The notes under the pieces: model-generated | The model's input: the letters and a program-made list of their open reading frames with translations, nothing else | Database searches by the model: none | What the model was told of the DNA's origin: nothing | Translations under genes and position numbers: made by a program | From: Candidatus Poribacteria bacterium | GTDB lineage: Bacteria; Poribacteria; WGA-4E; WGA-3G | Assembly (NCBI GenBank): GCA_958295945.1 | Contig: OY282386.1 | Span: 372,001 to 436,000, forward strand | DNA length: 64,000 bases | Direction of reading: 5' to 3' | Shown here: one piece after another, positions 50,840 to 59,037 of the stretch | Numbering within the stretch: the first letter of the stretch is position 1 | How the letters are laid out: each line of letters starts with the position of its first letter

Positions 50840-52300
50840 GTGGAAGAACAGAAAGACAAACAAGACTATAAAATCCACATTGCTGTAGAGAATTTCGGTC
50901 CTATTGAAAAGGCAGAGATAGACTTACGTCCGCTCACTATATTCGTAGGTGAAAGTAACACTGGAAAAACATATCTTGCATCGCTCATCTATGCTTTATT
51001 CCGATATTTCGAAGGTATTAATCAATTTCCTTGGTCTTATCATATTAGTCCATCAATTGCATTCACATACCGAAGAAGAAATCTTCCAATTGATAATCAA
51101 GCTGAATTAGATCAAGAAATAGGTGAAACACTTGAAAAGTTAAACAGAAATAATTGTCCATTTAGGTTTTCTGATTTACCTGATAGAATCCGCCTCCGAT
51201 TAGAATCTAAACTGAACAGATCAGAATTGATTACGGAAGAATTACAGAGATGTCTTGAATTGGAATCCTTTGCGAATCTAATAAGGTTGTCCGGTGGATT
51301 ATTTAACCAACTAAAAGTCTCACTGCATGTATGGGAACAAAAACAGAAACTTTGGCACTTTGAAATGCTTCACTATGGTCCTTCTTCAAATGCAGAAGGA
51401 TCTGTTAACGGTGACATTATACTCAGATCAGATGTTAATCCAGTGCCGGAGTCCCCATACGATTTTGATGATCTATTATCCTTACTAAGAAAAGGTCGAT
51501 TTAACGCACCGAATACGTATTATTTACCTGCTGCTAGAAGTGGAATAATAAACAGTCAAGGTTTAATTGTCAGTTCAGTGATTGATCGTGTTGCTCAGAT
51601 TGGATATAAAAATTTACCAAGAATTTCTGCATTTTCTGGAATGACTGCTGACTTTATAAAACTGATAATTGAATATGGGGAAAAAAACAAATCTTTACCT
51701 GAAATTGAGGAAATTGCTACAGTATTAGAAGAAGAGGTGTTATATGGAAAGATAAAGGTTCAACGACATGGTACAACTGAACATCCTCAATTCTATTATC
51801 ATCCAAGAAAAGCTGGAATAAGACTTGGAATGAATAGTTCCTCATCAATGGTATCAGAACTCGCTCCACTCATAATGTTACTTCGTGGCATTGTTAAACC
51901 CGGAGATACCCTAATCATTGAAGAACCAGAAGCACATCTACATCCAAGAGCACAAACTAAAATTGCTATGACACTTGCTCGTTTAGTCCGTGCTGGAGTT
52001 CGTGTTATTATTACAACACATAGTGATTGGCTGCTTGAGCAAATTGGCAACTTAGTTCGTGAAGGTGAAGTGATGAAATTAGATGAAAATTACATTGAAC
52101 CACCATCCACTTGGTTGATGGAAGAAGATGTAGGAGCATGGCGTTTCCATACTGATAAACCTGTGGAAGAAATCAATTTTGATCTCATTTCTGGTTTTGA
52201 ACCACATGATTACGGTGAGGTAGCAGAGGAACTATATAATCGTTCTGTTGACCTTCGAACTTTACTTATGAAGAAGATGGGAGATAACAAGGTTGAATAA
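50840..52300 (+). CDS. AAA-family (OLD/SMC-like) ATPase, putative defence ATPase
   Basis: 486 residues. The N-terminal strand HIAVENFGPIEKAEIDL leads to Walker A FVGESNTGKTYLA at about residues 36-48. A ~300-residue insert with helices follows. The signature SSSSMVSELAPL and Walker B DTLIIEEPEAHLHP then a D-loop-like THSDWLLEQI complete an ABC/SMC head. No toprim domain is fused. It starts at GTG with AGGAGG 9 bases upstream, just outside the IS982 end. The partner gene overlaps its stop by 8 bases. Similar ATPases drive Septu-, PARIS- and Gabija-like defence with other partners. Confidence 0.88.
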   Translation: MEEQKDKQDYKIHIAVENFGPIEKAEIDLRPLTIFVGESNTGKTYLASLIYALFRYFEGINQFPWSYHISPSIAFTYRRRNLPIDNQAELDQEIGETLEKLNRNNCPFRFSDLPDRIRLRLESKLNRSELITEELQRCLELESFANLIRLSGGLFNQLKVSLHVWEQKQKLWHFEMLHYGPSSNAEGSVNGDIILRSDVNPVPESPYDFDDLLSLLRKGRFNAPNTYYLPAARSGIINSQGLIVSSVIDRVAQIGYKNLPRISAFSGMTADFIKLIIEYGEKNKSLPEIEEIATVLEEEVLYGKIKVQRHGTTEHPQFYYHPRKAGIRLGMNSSSSMVSELAPLIMLLRGIVKPGDTLIIEEPEAHLHPRAQTKIAMTLARLVRAGVRVIITTHSDWLLEQIGNLVREGEVMKLDENYIEPPSTWLMEEDVGAWRFHTDKPVEEINFDLISGFEPHDYGEVAEELYNRSVDLRTLLMKKMGDNKVE

Positions 52301-52781
52301 TAGTTTAATACTTGCAAATATACGATTGCAAGTAGGTGAAGAAAACCTGATAATTGGAAATTCATTTCGAAAACGGAATTGTAGTGCAAACTTAGCAGGT
52401 GTTGCAGAAGTGGATCGCATTGTAATTGATTTTGACAAGGTCTTTCCACATGGAAGGCATGGAGAAAATCTATGTGAGTGTGTACTCTTTTACATTGATG
52501 ATAATGACAGCTTGATCGTAGTTCCAATTGAACTTAAAGGTGGAAAAAATGCTGAAGCAGAAAAAGCAGTAGAACAGTTAAGAGGCGGTACTAAATTTGC
52601 TGATACCTGTGCACCGAAAGATATAGCAACTGTTGTCTATCCTATCTTATTTCACAATCATTTGAGTAAAGCAGAGGTTAGAAGACTTAAACAAAGTCGG
52701 TCAAGAATCCAATTCCATGGAAAATCTTATGAGGTAAAAACTGCACGATGTGGAAGTAAATTAATTGATGTGATTCAATAA
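52293..52781 (+). CDS. Putative PD-(D/E)XK-like nuclease partner of the ATPase
   Basis: 162 residues starting at TTG inside the ATPase gene's end. RIVIDFDKVF and then LIVVPIELKGGKNAEAEKAV give a D...E-x-K pattern like the PD-(D/E)XK nuclease core, with a helix bearing conserved Gln-type residues after it (VEQLRGGTKF). The C-terminus is basic (RRLKQSRSRIQFHGKSYEVK). No known effector (HNH, toprim, DUF4435) is seen. The overlap and the ATPase partner suggest a two-gene defence or stress system; function inferred. Confidence 0.6.
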   Translation: MNNSLILANIRLQVGEENLIIGNSFRKRNCSANLAGVAEVDRIVIDFDKVFPHGRHGENLCECVLFYIDDNDSLIVVPIELKGGKNAEAEKAVEQLRGGTKFADTCAPKDIATVVYPILFHNHLSKAEVRRLKQSRSRIQFHGKSYEVKTARCGSKLIDVIQ

Positions 52782-52790
52782 TGTATATTC

Positions 52791-54050
52791 CTAACTCCAC
52801 AACCTATCATGTGATCGTTCATTATCCCATTCTGTTGTAGACACAAAATATCCAGTTTCGTTCGCATGTAGATGTTCCTTGATAACTTCTTCATTCAGTT
52901 CAATACCCAATCCGGGCGTTTCAGGAACAGAAATATAACCGTCTTGAATAATCGGATAGGACAATCCAGTTACCATCTCATCCCACCAAGGATTATCTAC
53001 AGAGTGGTTTTCCAAGACCATAAAGTTTGATGTTGCCGCTGCGCAATGAACACTTGCCATAGCACATACAGGTGTTCCTGCCATATGAAGAGCCATTGCA
53101 ATACCGTAATCTTCTGCAAGGTCACCAATCTTTTTTGTTTCAAGAATCCCACCTGATGTTGCAATATCAGGATGACAGATCGCAATAGCACGGTTTTCAA
53201 ACAGCGGCATGAAATCCTCTTTACAGTAGATATCCTCTCCTGTGCATATAGGTGTCGCACAGGAATTTGATAAACGAACATATTGGTCCGTATATTGCCA
53301 AGGAACCATGTCCTCTAACCATGCAAGGTTATATTTTTCTAATGCTTTTGCGAGTCTGATACAATCTTCTAATCCTATATGACCGAAATGATCAACTGCA
53401 AGTGGAATCTCATATCCAATTATGTCTTGCACAGATTCCACATAATCACATAGTATTCCAATTCCCTTTTCGGTCAAACGAATGCCTGTGAAAGGATGCA
53501 TCAAATCATGCCTATCTAAATTCCCATCTGGTGCTGAAAGTGTGCCATCTATACCTCGTAGCAATCCTACACCCAAATCCATTTTCAAAAAAGTAAATCC
53601 TCTGTCAATACGTTCTTGTAGTTTCTTACCCATTTCTTCTGGGTCTCTCAGCGATGGTGTATCACTATAGCATCGGATTTTATCACGAAATTTACCACCA
53701 ACAAGTTGATAACACGGCACACCATAAGCCTTTCCAGTCAGATCCATCAGTGCCATTTCAATACCACATACACCACCACCTTGTCGCGCATGGTGACCAA
53801 ATTGCTTGATTTTGCGAAAAATCTTGTCAACATTACACGGGTTTTCTCCCAAGATGCGACTTTTGAGCATGAGCGCATAAGTTGGACTTGCCCCGTCACG
53901 AACTTCACCCAGTCCATGTATACCTTGATTTGTATACAGTTTCAAGATTGTTCCGCCAACCTGAGTACGGACGATTCGCATGTCGGTAATTTTCAGTTCT
54001 GATGGATGTGAGTTCGTATTTACATTAGATAACATGGATTGTATTTCCAT
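52791..54050 (-). CDS. Mandelate racemase/muconate-lactonizing (enolase superfamily) enzyme
   Basis: 419 residues. N-terminal capping domain (DMRIVRTQVGGTILKLYTNQ). The barrel has the KMD acid-base strand (FTFLKMDLGVG). Metal ligands are Asp in LAVDHFGH, Glu in AWLEDMVPW and Glu in CTGEDIYC, and ALHMAGTPVC is the final catalytic strand. Such enzymes dehydrate or racemise sugar acids. Immediately upstream, only 0-1 bases away, lies the M14 peptidase gene, so this is the last gene of the operon. Confidence 0.9.
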   Translation of the reverse strand: MEIQSMLSNVNTNSHPSELKITDMRIVRTQVGGTILKLYTNQGIHGLGEVRDGASPTYALMLKSRILGENPCNVDKIFRKIKQFGHHARQGGGVCGIEMALMDLTGKAYGVPCYQLVGGKFRDKIRCYSDTPSLRDPEEMGKKLQERIDRGFTFLKMDLGVGLLRGIDGTLSAPDGNLDRHDLMHPFTGIRLTEKGIGILCDYVESVQDIIGYEIPLAVDHFGHIGLEDCIRLAKALEKYNLAWLEDMVPWQYTDQYVRLSNSCATPICTGEDIYCKEDFMPLFENRAIAICHPDIATSGGILETKKIGDLAEDYGIAMALHMAGTPVCAMASVHCAAATSNFMVLENHSVDNPWWDEMVTGLSYPIIQDGYISVPETPGLGIELNEEVIKEHLHANETGYFVSTTEWDNERSHDRLWS

Positions 54051-54773
54051 CTAAGTTTCCTCTATGTAATGCGTTAATGCAGTATCTAAGATGCCAAGAT
54101 GAAGTGCAACACGTTGATCCAGTTCCCAAACAGTCGGTGTCTCAGGAATGATGACATGTTCGCTATGATAGTGTAATAGATAAGGTGCTAATCCCTGTGC
54201 TCCCCATTTTGATGCAACTTTATATACGCCTTGAGTAATTGCTGTAGTATCTTCACCTGAATCTTCAGTATCTATTGGACCAATGGATTTGACAACATTG
54301 GCAATAATGGGTCCAAGGTACTGCTCATTTTGTATCCCTTCGTAAAGGTAAAATCCACTTGCCTCATAGTCTTCATGAAAGTCTATCGTCATAGCAAATT
54401 GCATATCGCGTATTGCATCTTTGACTATTACTGCCTCCAAGACATCATCTGTTTCAAAAGAACGATTTATATCAACATTATTCTCGTTTTCTCGCATTTC
54501 ATGGATGTAACCGTACGGATTGATACACGGAATTACAACAAAGGAAAAATGATTGAGAAGTTCAGTATTGTCTCGTGCTAAGAACGATATAGCTGCTTCC
54601 ACACCTGCTGGTTCATCTCCATGAACGCCTCCAGTAATTAGTATCTGTTTGGGATTGGAAGACTGAGATTGAAGTTGGAAGAGATAGATAGGACTATCGT
54701 CAACAACACCTATGGTCTTGTGTGGTAGGTCTAATCGTTTTAATCGTCTGATTAGATCGGAATAATCTCGCAA
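54051..54773 (-). CDS. M14-family zinc carboxypeptidase-like protein
   Basis: 240 residues. The zinc motif is GGVHGDEPAGVEAA (His, Glu) with the third ligand in MTIDFHEDYEA. INPYGYIHEMRENENNVDINRS carries the substrate-binding Asn-Arg pair. It resembles succinylglutamate desuccinylase/aspartoacylase and short M14 peptidases. No signal peptide. It could remove an acyl or amino acid group from the compound processed by this operon. Confidence 0.85.
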   Translation of the reverse strand: MRDYSDLIRRLKRLDLPHKTIGVVDDSPIYLFQLQSQSSNPKQILITGGVHGDEPAGVEAAISFLARDNTELLNHFSFVVIPCINPYGYIHEMRENENNVDINRSFETDDVLEAVIVKDAIRDMQFAMTIDFHEDYEASGFYLYEGIQNEQYLGPIIANVVKSIGPIDTEDSGEDTTAITQGVYKVASKWGAQGLAPYLLHYHSEHVIIPETPTVWELDQRVALHLGILDTALTHYIEET

Positions 54774-54812
54774 TATGTCTCTTATCCTTTATCTGAATTA
54801 CACAAATAGATT

Positions 54813-55619
54813 CTAATCTTGGTTAGTACGCCACTGTGCGAAATCCTTCTCAATCTCTTCAGACCATTTCCTGTCTATTTCACCTGGAGTGTAAATCCCC
54901 TCTCGCAGTCGTTGGTGACCAAAACGATCTCTGAGTTGTACCTCTTCACCTTGTTCAACAACTTGTTGTGCAAAGTGTGGCGGAATAAAAATGATTCCCC
55001 CACGTCTCCCCAAAACAACATCTCCAGGAAGGACAGTTACTTCAGCAATTCTGATAGGGATGTTGATCCCAGTGAGTGTTACGTTTGCTATACCTGTAGG
55101 ATCAACACCGCGTACAAACGTAGCAAAATCGGGTAGTTCATAGATACCATCTAAATCTCGTATACCTCCATCAATTACCATTCCAGTTCCTGTTTTAGCA
55201 TAGATGGAATTACCAAGGTTATCACCAGCGAAAGTGCCATCCTTTACTTTACCAAAAAGGTCCACGACAATCACATCATCTTTAACAAGTGTGTCAATAA
55301 CCCATGAGTTTTGTCCGCCAACGCGTCCATCCTCTACACCTTGGGCAGAAACTGCATCATTAAAATCAGGACGTATAGGAACAAAGGCACATGTCACCGC
55401 TCTTCCAACAAGGATACGATCAGGGTGAAGATCCATCCAATCACCAGCAAATTGGAATTTATAACCATTGCCATTTAGAACTCCCCATGCTTGTTCAATA
55501 CTGATTGCCTTCATTCTTTGAAGAATATCATCTTGAACACGGGGACGACCATCATCAAACCGATCACCATCCCATAGATGTGTAATGGCAATAATGTTCT
55601 CTTTGTTGATTAATTGCAC
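54813..55619 (-). CDS. RraA-like protein (HMG/CHA-type aldolase family)
   Basis: 268 residues. The central RraA fold has VGRAVTCAFVP, GGQNSWVIDTLVKDDVIVVD and GGIRDLDGIYELPDF. The metal-binding GDVVLGRRGGIIFIPPHFAQ follows. The family includes RNase E regulators and retro-aldol cleaving 4-hydroxy-4-methyl-2-oxoglutarate-type enzymes. Operon context (racemase, peptidase, isomerase, dioxygenase) favours an aldolase role here. Confidence 0.88.
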   Translation of the reverse strand: MQLINKENIIAITHLWDGDRFDDGRPRVQDDILQRMKAISIEQAWGVLNGNGYKFQFAGDWMDLHPDRILVGRAVTCAFVPIRPDFNDAVSAQGVEDGRVGGQNSWVIDTLVKDDVIVVDLFGKVKDGTFAGDNLGNSIYAKTGTGMVIDGGIRDLDGIYELPDFATFVRGVDPTGIANVTLTGINIPIRIAEVTVLPGDVVLGRRGGIIFIPPHFAQQVVEQGEEVQLRDRFGHQRLREGIYTPGEIDRKWSEEIEKDFAQWRTNQD

Positions 55620-55645
55620 AATTTTACCTTTTGAAGATTGTTATC

Positions 55646-56500
55646 TTATAGTCCAGCGTTTTGCCACACCTGATTGAGAGAGTCGGCTGTTGTTTTCGCA
55701 GCTTCAGCAGGTTCCATTCCATTAACTTTTTTACTAAAAGGTTCTGGTGTAACAGGTCCATCATAACCGATATCGTTGAGAATCTGCATCAATTCAGTCA
55801 GTGGAATAACACCTGTTTCTGCTGGAAGACATCTAATGTTGTCAATCTGCTCATCAGGGTCAATTCCTGCGGGGGCATCGTTGATATGAACATACACAAC
55901 ATCTGAAGCAGACAGTTTACGCACATCGTCAACAGTAGAACGACATGTATACCAATGCCAAGTATCAAACAGTAAACCAACGTTTCCCGTACCAATAGCA
56001 GCTGCAAGACCTAACATCGCATCCATTGAATATGCAAATAGATGTTTTGCCCCTTTCCGGCTTGTTGCAGGACCAATAAATTCCAAACCAATTGAATGTC
56101 CATATTCATTTAGGATTTCAGCAACACCACGAAGTCTTTTAACAGAAAAATCCCAATTCTCTTGATATGTCATGTCATTTGATGCTGGACCAACAACAGT
56201 AGTTGAACGGAAGCAACCGAGTTCTGCAGCGAGTTCTGCACGAGCGGGTAATTGTGCTAAACCGGCATAATAATCAGCATCAGAACCACGCCAATTCACA
56301 CCAAATCCCCAACCTCCCATTGCAATACCGGCAGAATTCCACAAATTCTTTACATAGTCAACTGAGTGTTCTTCTGCAAGATGATTTGCTTCACCGATAT
56401 TTAGGTCAAGTCCTTCAAATCCTGCTTCTTTTGCTAAGTCTAAACCTTCAGTCATGTTTGCTTGGATACCGATTGCCCCTGTACTAAGATTTCGGAACAT
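55646..56500 (-). CDS. Sugar phosphate isomerase/epimerase (TIM barrel)
   Basis: 284 residues with a complete metal site: Glu in GLEFIGPATS, Asp in LFDTWHWYTC, His in VVYVHINDAPAG and Glu in VTPEPFSKKV. The N-terminus GFEGLDLNIGEANHL fits inosose/keto-sugar isomerases. It lies in an operon between PhyH and RraA-like genes; the gaps are 49 and 26 bases. Confidence 0.88.
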   Translation of the reverse strand: MFRNLSTGAIGIQANMTEGLDLAKEAGFEGLDLNIGEANHLAEEHSVDYVKNLWNSAGIAMGGWGFGVNWRGSDADYYAGLAQLPARAELAAELGCFRSTTVVGPASNDMTYQENWDFSVKRLRGVAEILNEYGHSIGLEFIGPATSRKGAKHLFAYSMDAMLGLAAAIGTGNVGLLFDTWHWYTCRSTVDDVRKLSASDVVYVHINDAPAGIDPDEQIDNIRCLPAETGVIPLTELMQILNDIGYDGPVTPEPFSKKVNGMEPAEAAKTTADSLNQVWQNAGL

Positions 56501-56549
56501 ATTTACTCCTGTTTTTTTATCAGATGTGTAACAAAATCAGATTATAAAA

Positions 56550-57257
56550 TCATTTTTCTCCACGAACAACCTTTGCTGCAACTGCCCACGGATATTCTTT
56601 ATCTTCAGCTTTTGCATTACGATAAGTCGGAATCCATACCCACCGTTCTGCGCCTGAACGATTCGGGTGACTCGAATGGAGCGTAAGGTCATGGAAAAAG
56701 ACTGCACCACCGGCTTCTATTTCTGCAGTGATAGCTTTGGTTTCATCAACTGCATCAGGTTTCAACCGGTTACCAAACCCGTGTCCATCATTTGCATCAC
56801 CATCATGAACAATAGCAGATTTGTGTGAACCGGGAAACAACTTCAGACAACCATTTTCTACTGTGGCATCGTCAAGTGCCACCCAAATAGAATATTTATG
56901 TGCACCATACCAATAAGACCAATCTTGATGCCATGGACTGGCAAAGGTCGTTGATTCACTCTTGAAAACAAATTTATCGCTCAAAAATTCAATATCTGGT
57001 GAAAGTATTTCAGCTAAGATATCAAGAATCCTTTCATCTGCAACTGCTTCTTGAAAAACAGAACTCCGTGCAGCCAAACCCACATGCACTCCGTGTCCAG
57101 GAACTGATCCTGTTTCTTTCCTAACTTTCTCCAAAATATCAATACATTCTAATTTAAGACGTTGCACCTCGTCTCTCTTAAAAAGATTCGGAACAATCGC
57201 AAAACCTGTCTGATCAAAATCATCACGCAAGGTTTTCAAATCAGGATTCATACTCAA
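56550..57257 (-). CDS. Phytanoyl-CoA dioxygenase (PhyH) family protein
   Basis: 235 residues. HxD in SPWHQDWSYWYG, distal His in DLTLHSSHPNRSG with Arg in ERWVWIPTYR, and ENGCLKLFPGSHK as the jelly-roll loop. Shorter than its relatives but with all active-site residues. Start and stop overlap with the upstream Gfo/Idh/MocA gene by 4 bases (ATGA), a translational coupling. Confidence 0.9.
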   Translation of the reverse strand: MSMNPDLKTLRDDFDQTGFAIVPNLFKRDEVQRLKLECIDILEKVRKETGSVPGHGVHVGLAARSSVFQEAVADERILDILAEILSPDIEFLSDKFVFKSESTTFASPWHQDWSYWYGAHKYSIWVALDDATVENGCLKLFPGSHKSAIVHDGDANDGHGFGNRLKPDAVDETKAITAEIEAGGAVFFHDLTLHSSHPNRSGAERWVWIPTYRNAKAEDKEYPWAVAAKVVRGEK

Positions 57258-58318
57258 TCCACCTCAAGATGTACCTCACGTCCAGTCTCTCCACTTTTGA
57301 GTAGACCTTCCATCATTCTTTGAACAATGAGACCGTGTCGTAAAGGTGCTTTACATTCTGTGCTATCCAATATACATTCAATAAAATGATCTGCTATAGC
57401 ATCCCATGCTTCATTATGCTTACTCTTTGGTAGTTTTAAATCTAAGTCTTCAAAATCACCTTTTTTAGTTGTTCTGTATGCTTTCAATGGACTCAGAGTT
57501 GCCCCTGCTTCTGTTCCGAATATTTCTATCTGAAATTCACCGGGTTGATGGGATGCCCAGAAACTTTCAACTTGTAGTCCGACTCCATTCTCAAAAGTAA
57601 TGAAACCTCCTGCATAATCGTCAGAATCATATTTCTCATAGGTTTCTTTCGGTGCTTTTGTGTTGTTCCAATAACCGAGTCCGCGTGGACCGAACTTTGC
57701 CCCAGCTGCACCGAGAACAGAGATAGGTTTAGGCATACCCATTATCCACCAGACAGAATCAAGCACGTGAACACCCATATCTCTGAACGCTCCGCCACCC
57801 TTCTGAATGAATCCGAGATTCCAAGCGGGAATGCCACTTCTTCTAACACTTCGGGCACGGGCATAGTATATCTCACCGAAATATTCATCCCGAGATAGAT
57901 TGCCAAGATGTTGGCAGCTATGTCCAAACCGTGTAGATAATGACATCATGTTGACAACTCCAACAGATTCTGCTTCCTTAACCAACTTCTCTGCAGCTTC
58001 TTCAGAATCAGCAAGCGGCTTAGTAACCATAACGTGTTTTCCGTTCCGAACTGCTTCTAATGCTATCGGGACGTGCCATTGATTTGGTGTGCCGACAAAA
58101 ACTGCATCAATATCTGATGCTTTACACATCTCTTTGTAATCCGTGTATAGTTTAACTTTTCCGGGCAAATCCTTTGCAAAACCTTCCATTCGTTTTTCGT
58201 CAAGGTCACATAATGCAACGACTTTGCCTCTTGTATTTCGTGATAATGCTGCTCCGTTTGGTCTACCTATCCCCATCCCAACAACAGCAACTTTAACTTG
58301 TTTATTAGATGATGCCAT
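57254..58318 (-). CDS. Gfo/Idh/MocA oxidoreductase
   Basis: 354 residues. GMGIGRPNGAALS forms the nucleotide turn and MVTKPLADSEE replaces the EKP motif by TKP. GGGAFRDMGVHVLDSVWWIMG carries the substrate-pocket residues. It is related to the 40.1-kb gene in layout but distinct in sequence. It begins the compact six-gene set (57254 to 52791), with a c-type cytochrome gene upstream. Confidence 0.9.
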   Translation of the reverse strand: MASSNKQVKVAVVGMGIGRPNGAALSRNTRGKVVALCDLDEKRMEGFAKDLPGKVKLYTDYKEMCKASDIDAVFVGTPNQWHVPIALEAVRNGKHVMVTKPLADSEEAAEKLVKEAESVGVVNMMSLSTRFGHSCQHLGNLSRDEYFGEIYYARARSVRRSGIPAWNLGFIQKGGGAFRDMGVHVLDSVWWIMGMPKPISVLGAAGAKFGPRGLGYWNNTKAPKETYEKYDSDDYAGGFITFENGVGLQVESFWASHQPGEFQIEIFGTEAGATLSPLKAYRTTKKGDFEDLDLKLPKSKHNEAWDAIADHFIECILDSTECKAPLRHGLIVQRMMEGLLKSGETGREVHLEVD

Positions 58319-58349
58319 AGTTTATATGCTCCAATTGTATGTTTATCAT

Positions 58350-58916
58350 TTAATATGGTCTGCCAAATCTGTTTAATACCGGACTCACATCGTTTTTGAC
58401 AGTTTTGATGGTTTTCAGATATGCCCAAATGGCTTTTAGATCAGTATCGGTCATCTGTGCATAATGCTTAGAAGGCATTGGTGGAAATATCTTACGATTG
58501 TCTTTATTTCCTTGATGATGTCCTGTCCGCATAGCATCTATGAACATCTTCTCTGTCCACTCTCCCAATCCAGTTTCTTTATCAGGTGTTAAATTCGTGG
58601 CGAAACTTGTCCCAAACGGTCCTGAGAACGCACTTAATTGTGGCGATACTAAAAGGAAAATCCTTTGTTGCATCATACTGAAATCATACTTAGGAAAAGA
58701 GTCGTTTTCTGGATGTCCAGCAAGGTATTTGGTCATATCGTAGTCTGCACCAGCACGTGGTGTATGGCAATGTCCACATGCAGCAACCGCATCAACAAGG
58801 TATTTACCACGTTCTACCATGTCATCTTGACTTTCAACTGAACGGGAATAGATAATGATGATTAATGATATAATTACTACCATTAACCCGCTAATAGTTA
58901 ATTTTCGATACATCAT
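58350..58916 (-). CDS. Monoheme c-type cytochrome
   Basis: 188 residues. One N-terminal membrane/signal helix (GLMVVIISLIIIIY) is followed by the heme motif CGHCHTPR near residue 47. The distal Met may lie in PPMPSKHYAQMTD, and the rest follows the diheme/monoheme cytochrome c class I pattern (ADLKAIWAYLKTI-like end TDTDLKAIWAYLKTIK). It would carry electrons to or from a periplasmic oxidase. Upstream of the Gfo/Idh/MocA gene by 31 bases. Confidence 0.87.
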   Translation of the reverse strand: MMYRKLTISGLMVVIISLIIIIYSRSVESQDDMVERGKYLVDAVAACGHCHTPRAGADYDMTKYLAGHPENDSFPKYDFSMMQQRIFLLVSPQLSAFSGPFGTSFATNLTPDKETGLGEWTEKMFIDAMRTGHHQGNKDNRKIFPPMPSKHYAQMTDTDLKAIWAYLKTIKTVKNDVSPVLNRFGRPY

Positions 58917-58983
58917 TTTCTCCTATTATTCAAAACTTGTTTCATATTGATAGTAATTTAGCATTTTGAGTATAATGATTCAA

Positions 58984-59010
58984 TAAAAAAGCGCGGTAAA
59001 GTACCGCGCT
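58984..59010 (-). terminator. Rho-independent terminator after the TonB receptor gene
   Basis: agcgcggta (58990-58998) pairs perfectly with taccgcgct (59002-59010) around a 3-base loop. Read on the minus strand it is followed by a T-run (TTTTTT, 58984-58989). It lies 28 bases after the TonB receptor stop. Confidence 0.88.
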
Positions 59011-59037
59011 AATAATTTCAGATTATGATTCAAGCTA

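Noticed and set aside
52293-52781. HNH or toprim effector beside the ATPase (known Septu or PARIS type)
   Set aside because: No CxxC/HNH motif and no toprim E...DxD pattern; the only recognisable pattern is D...E-x-K.
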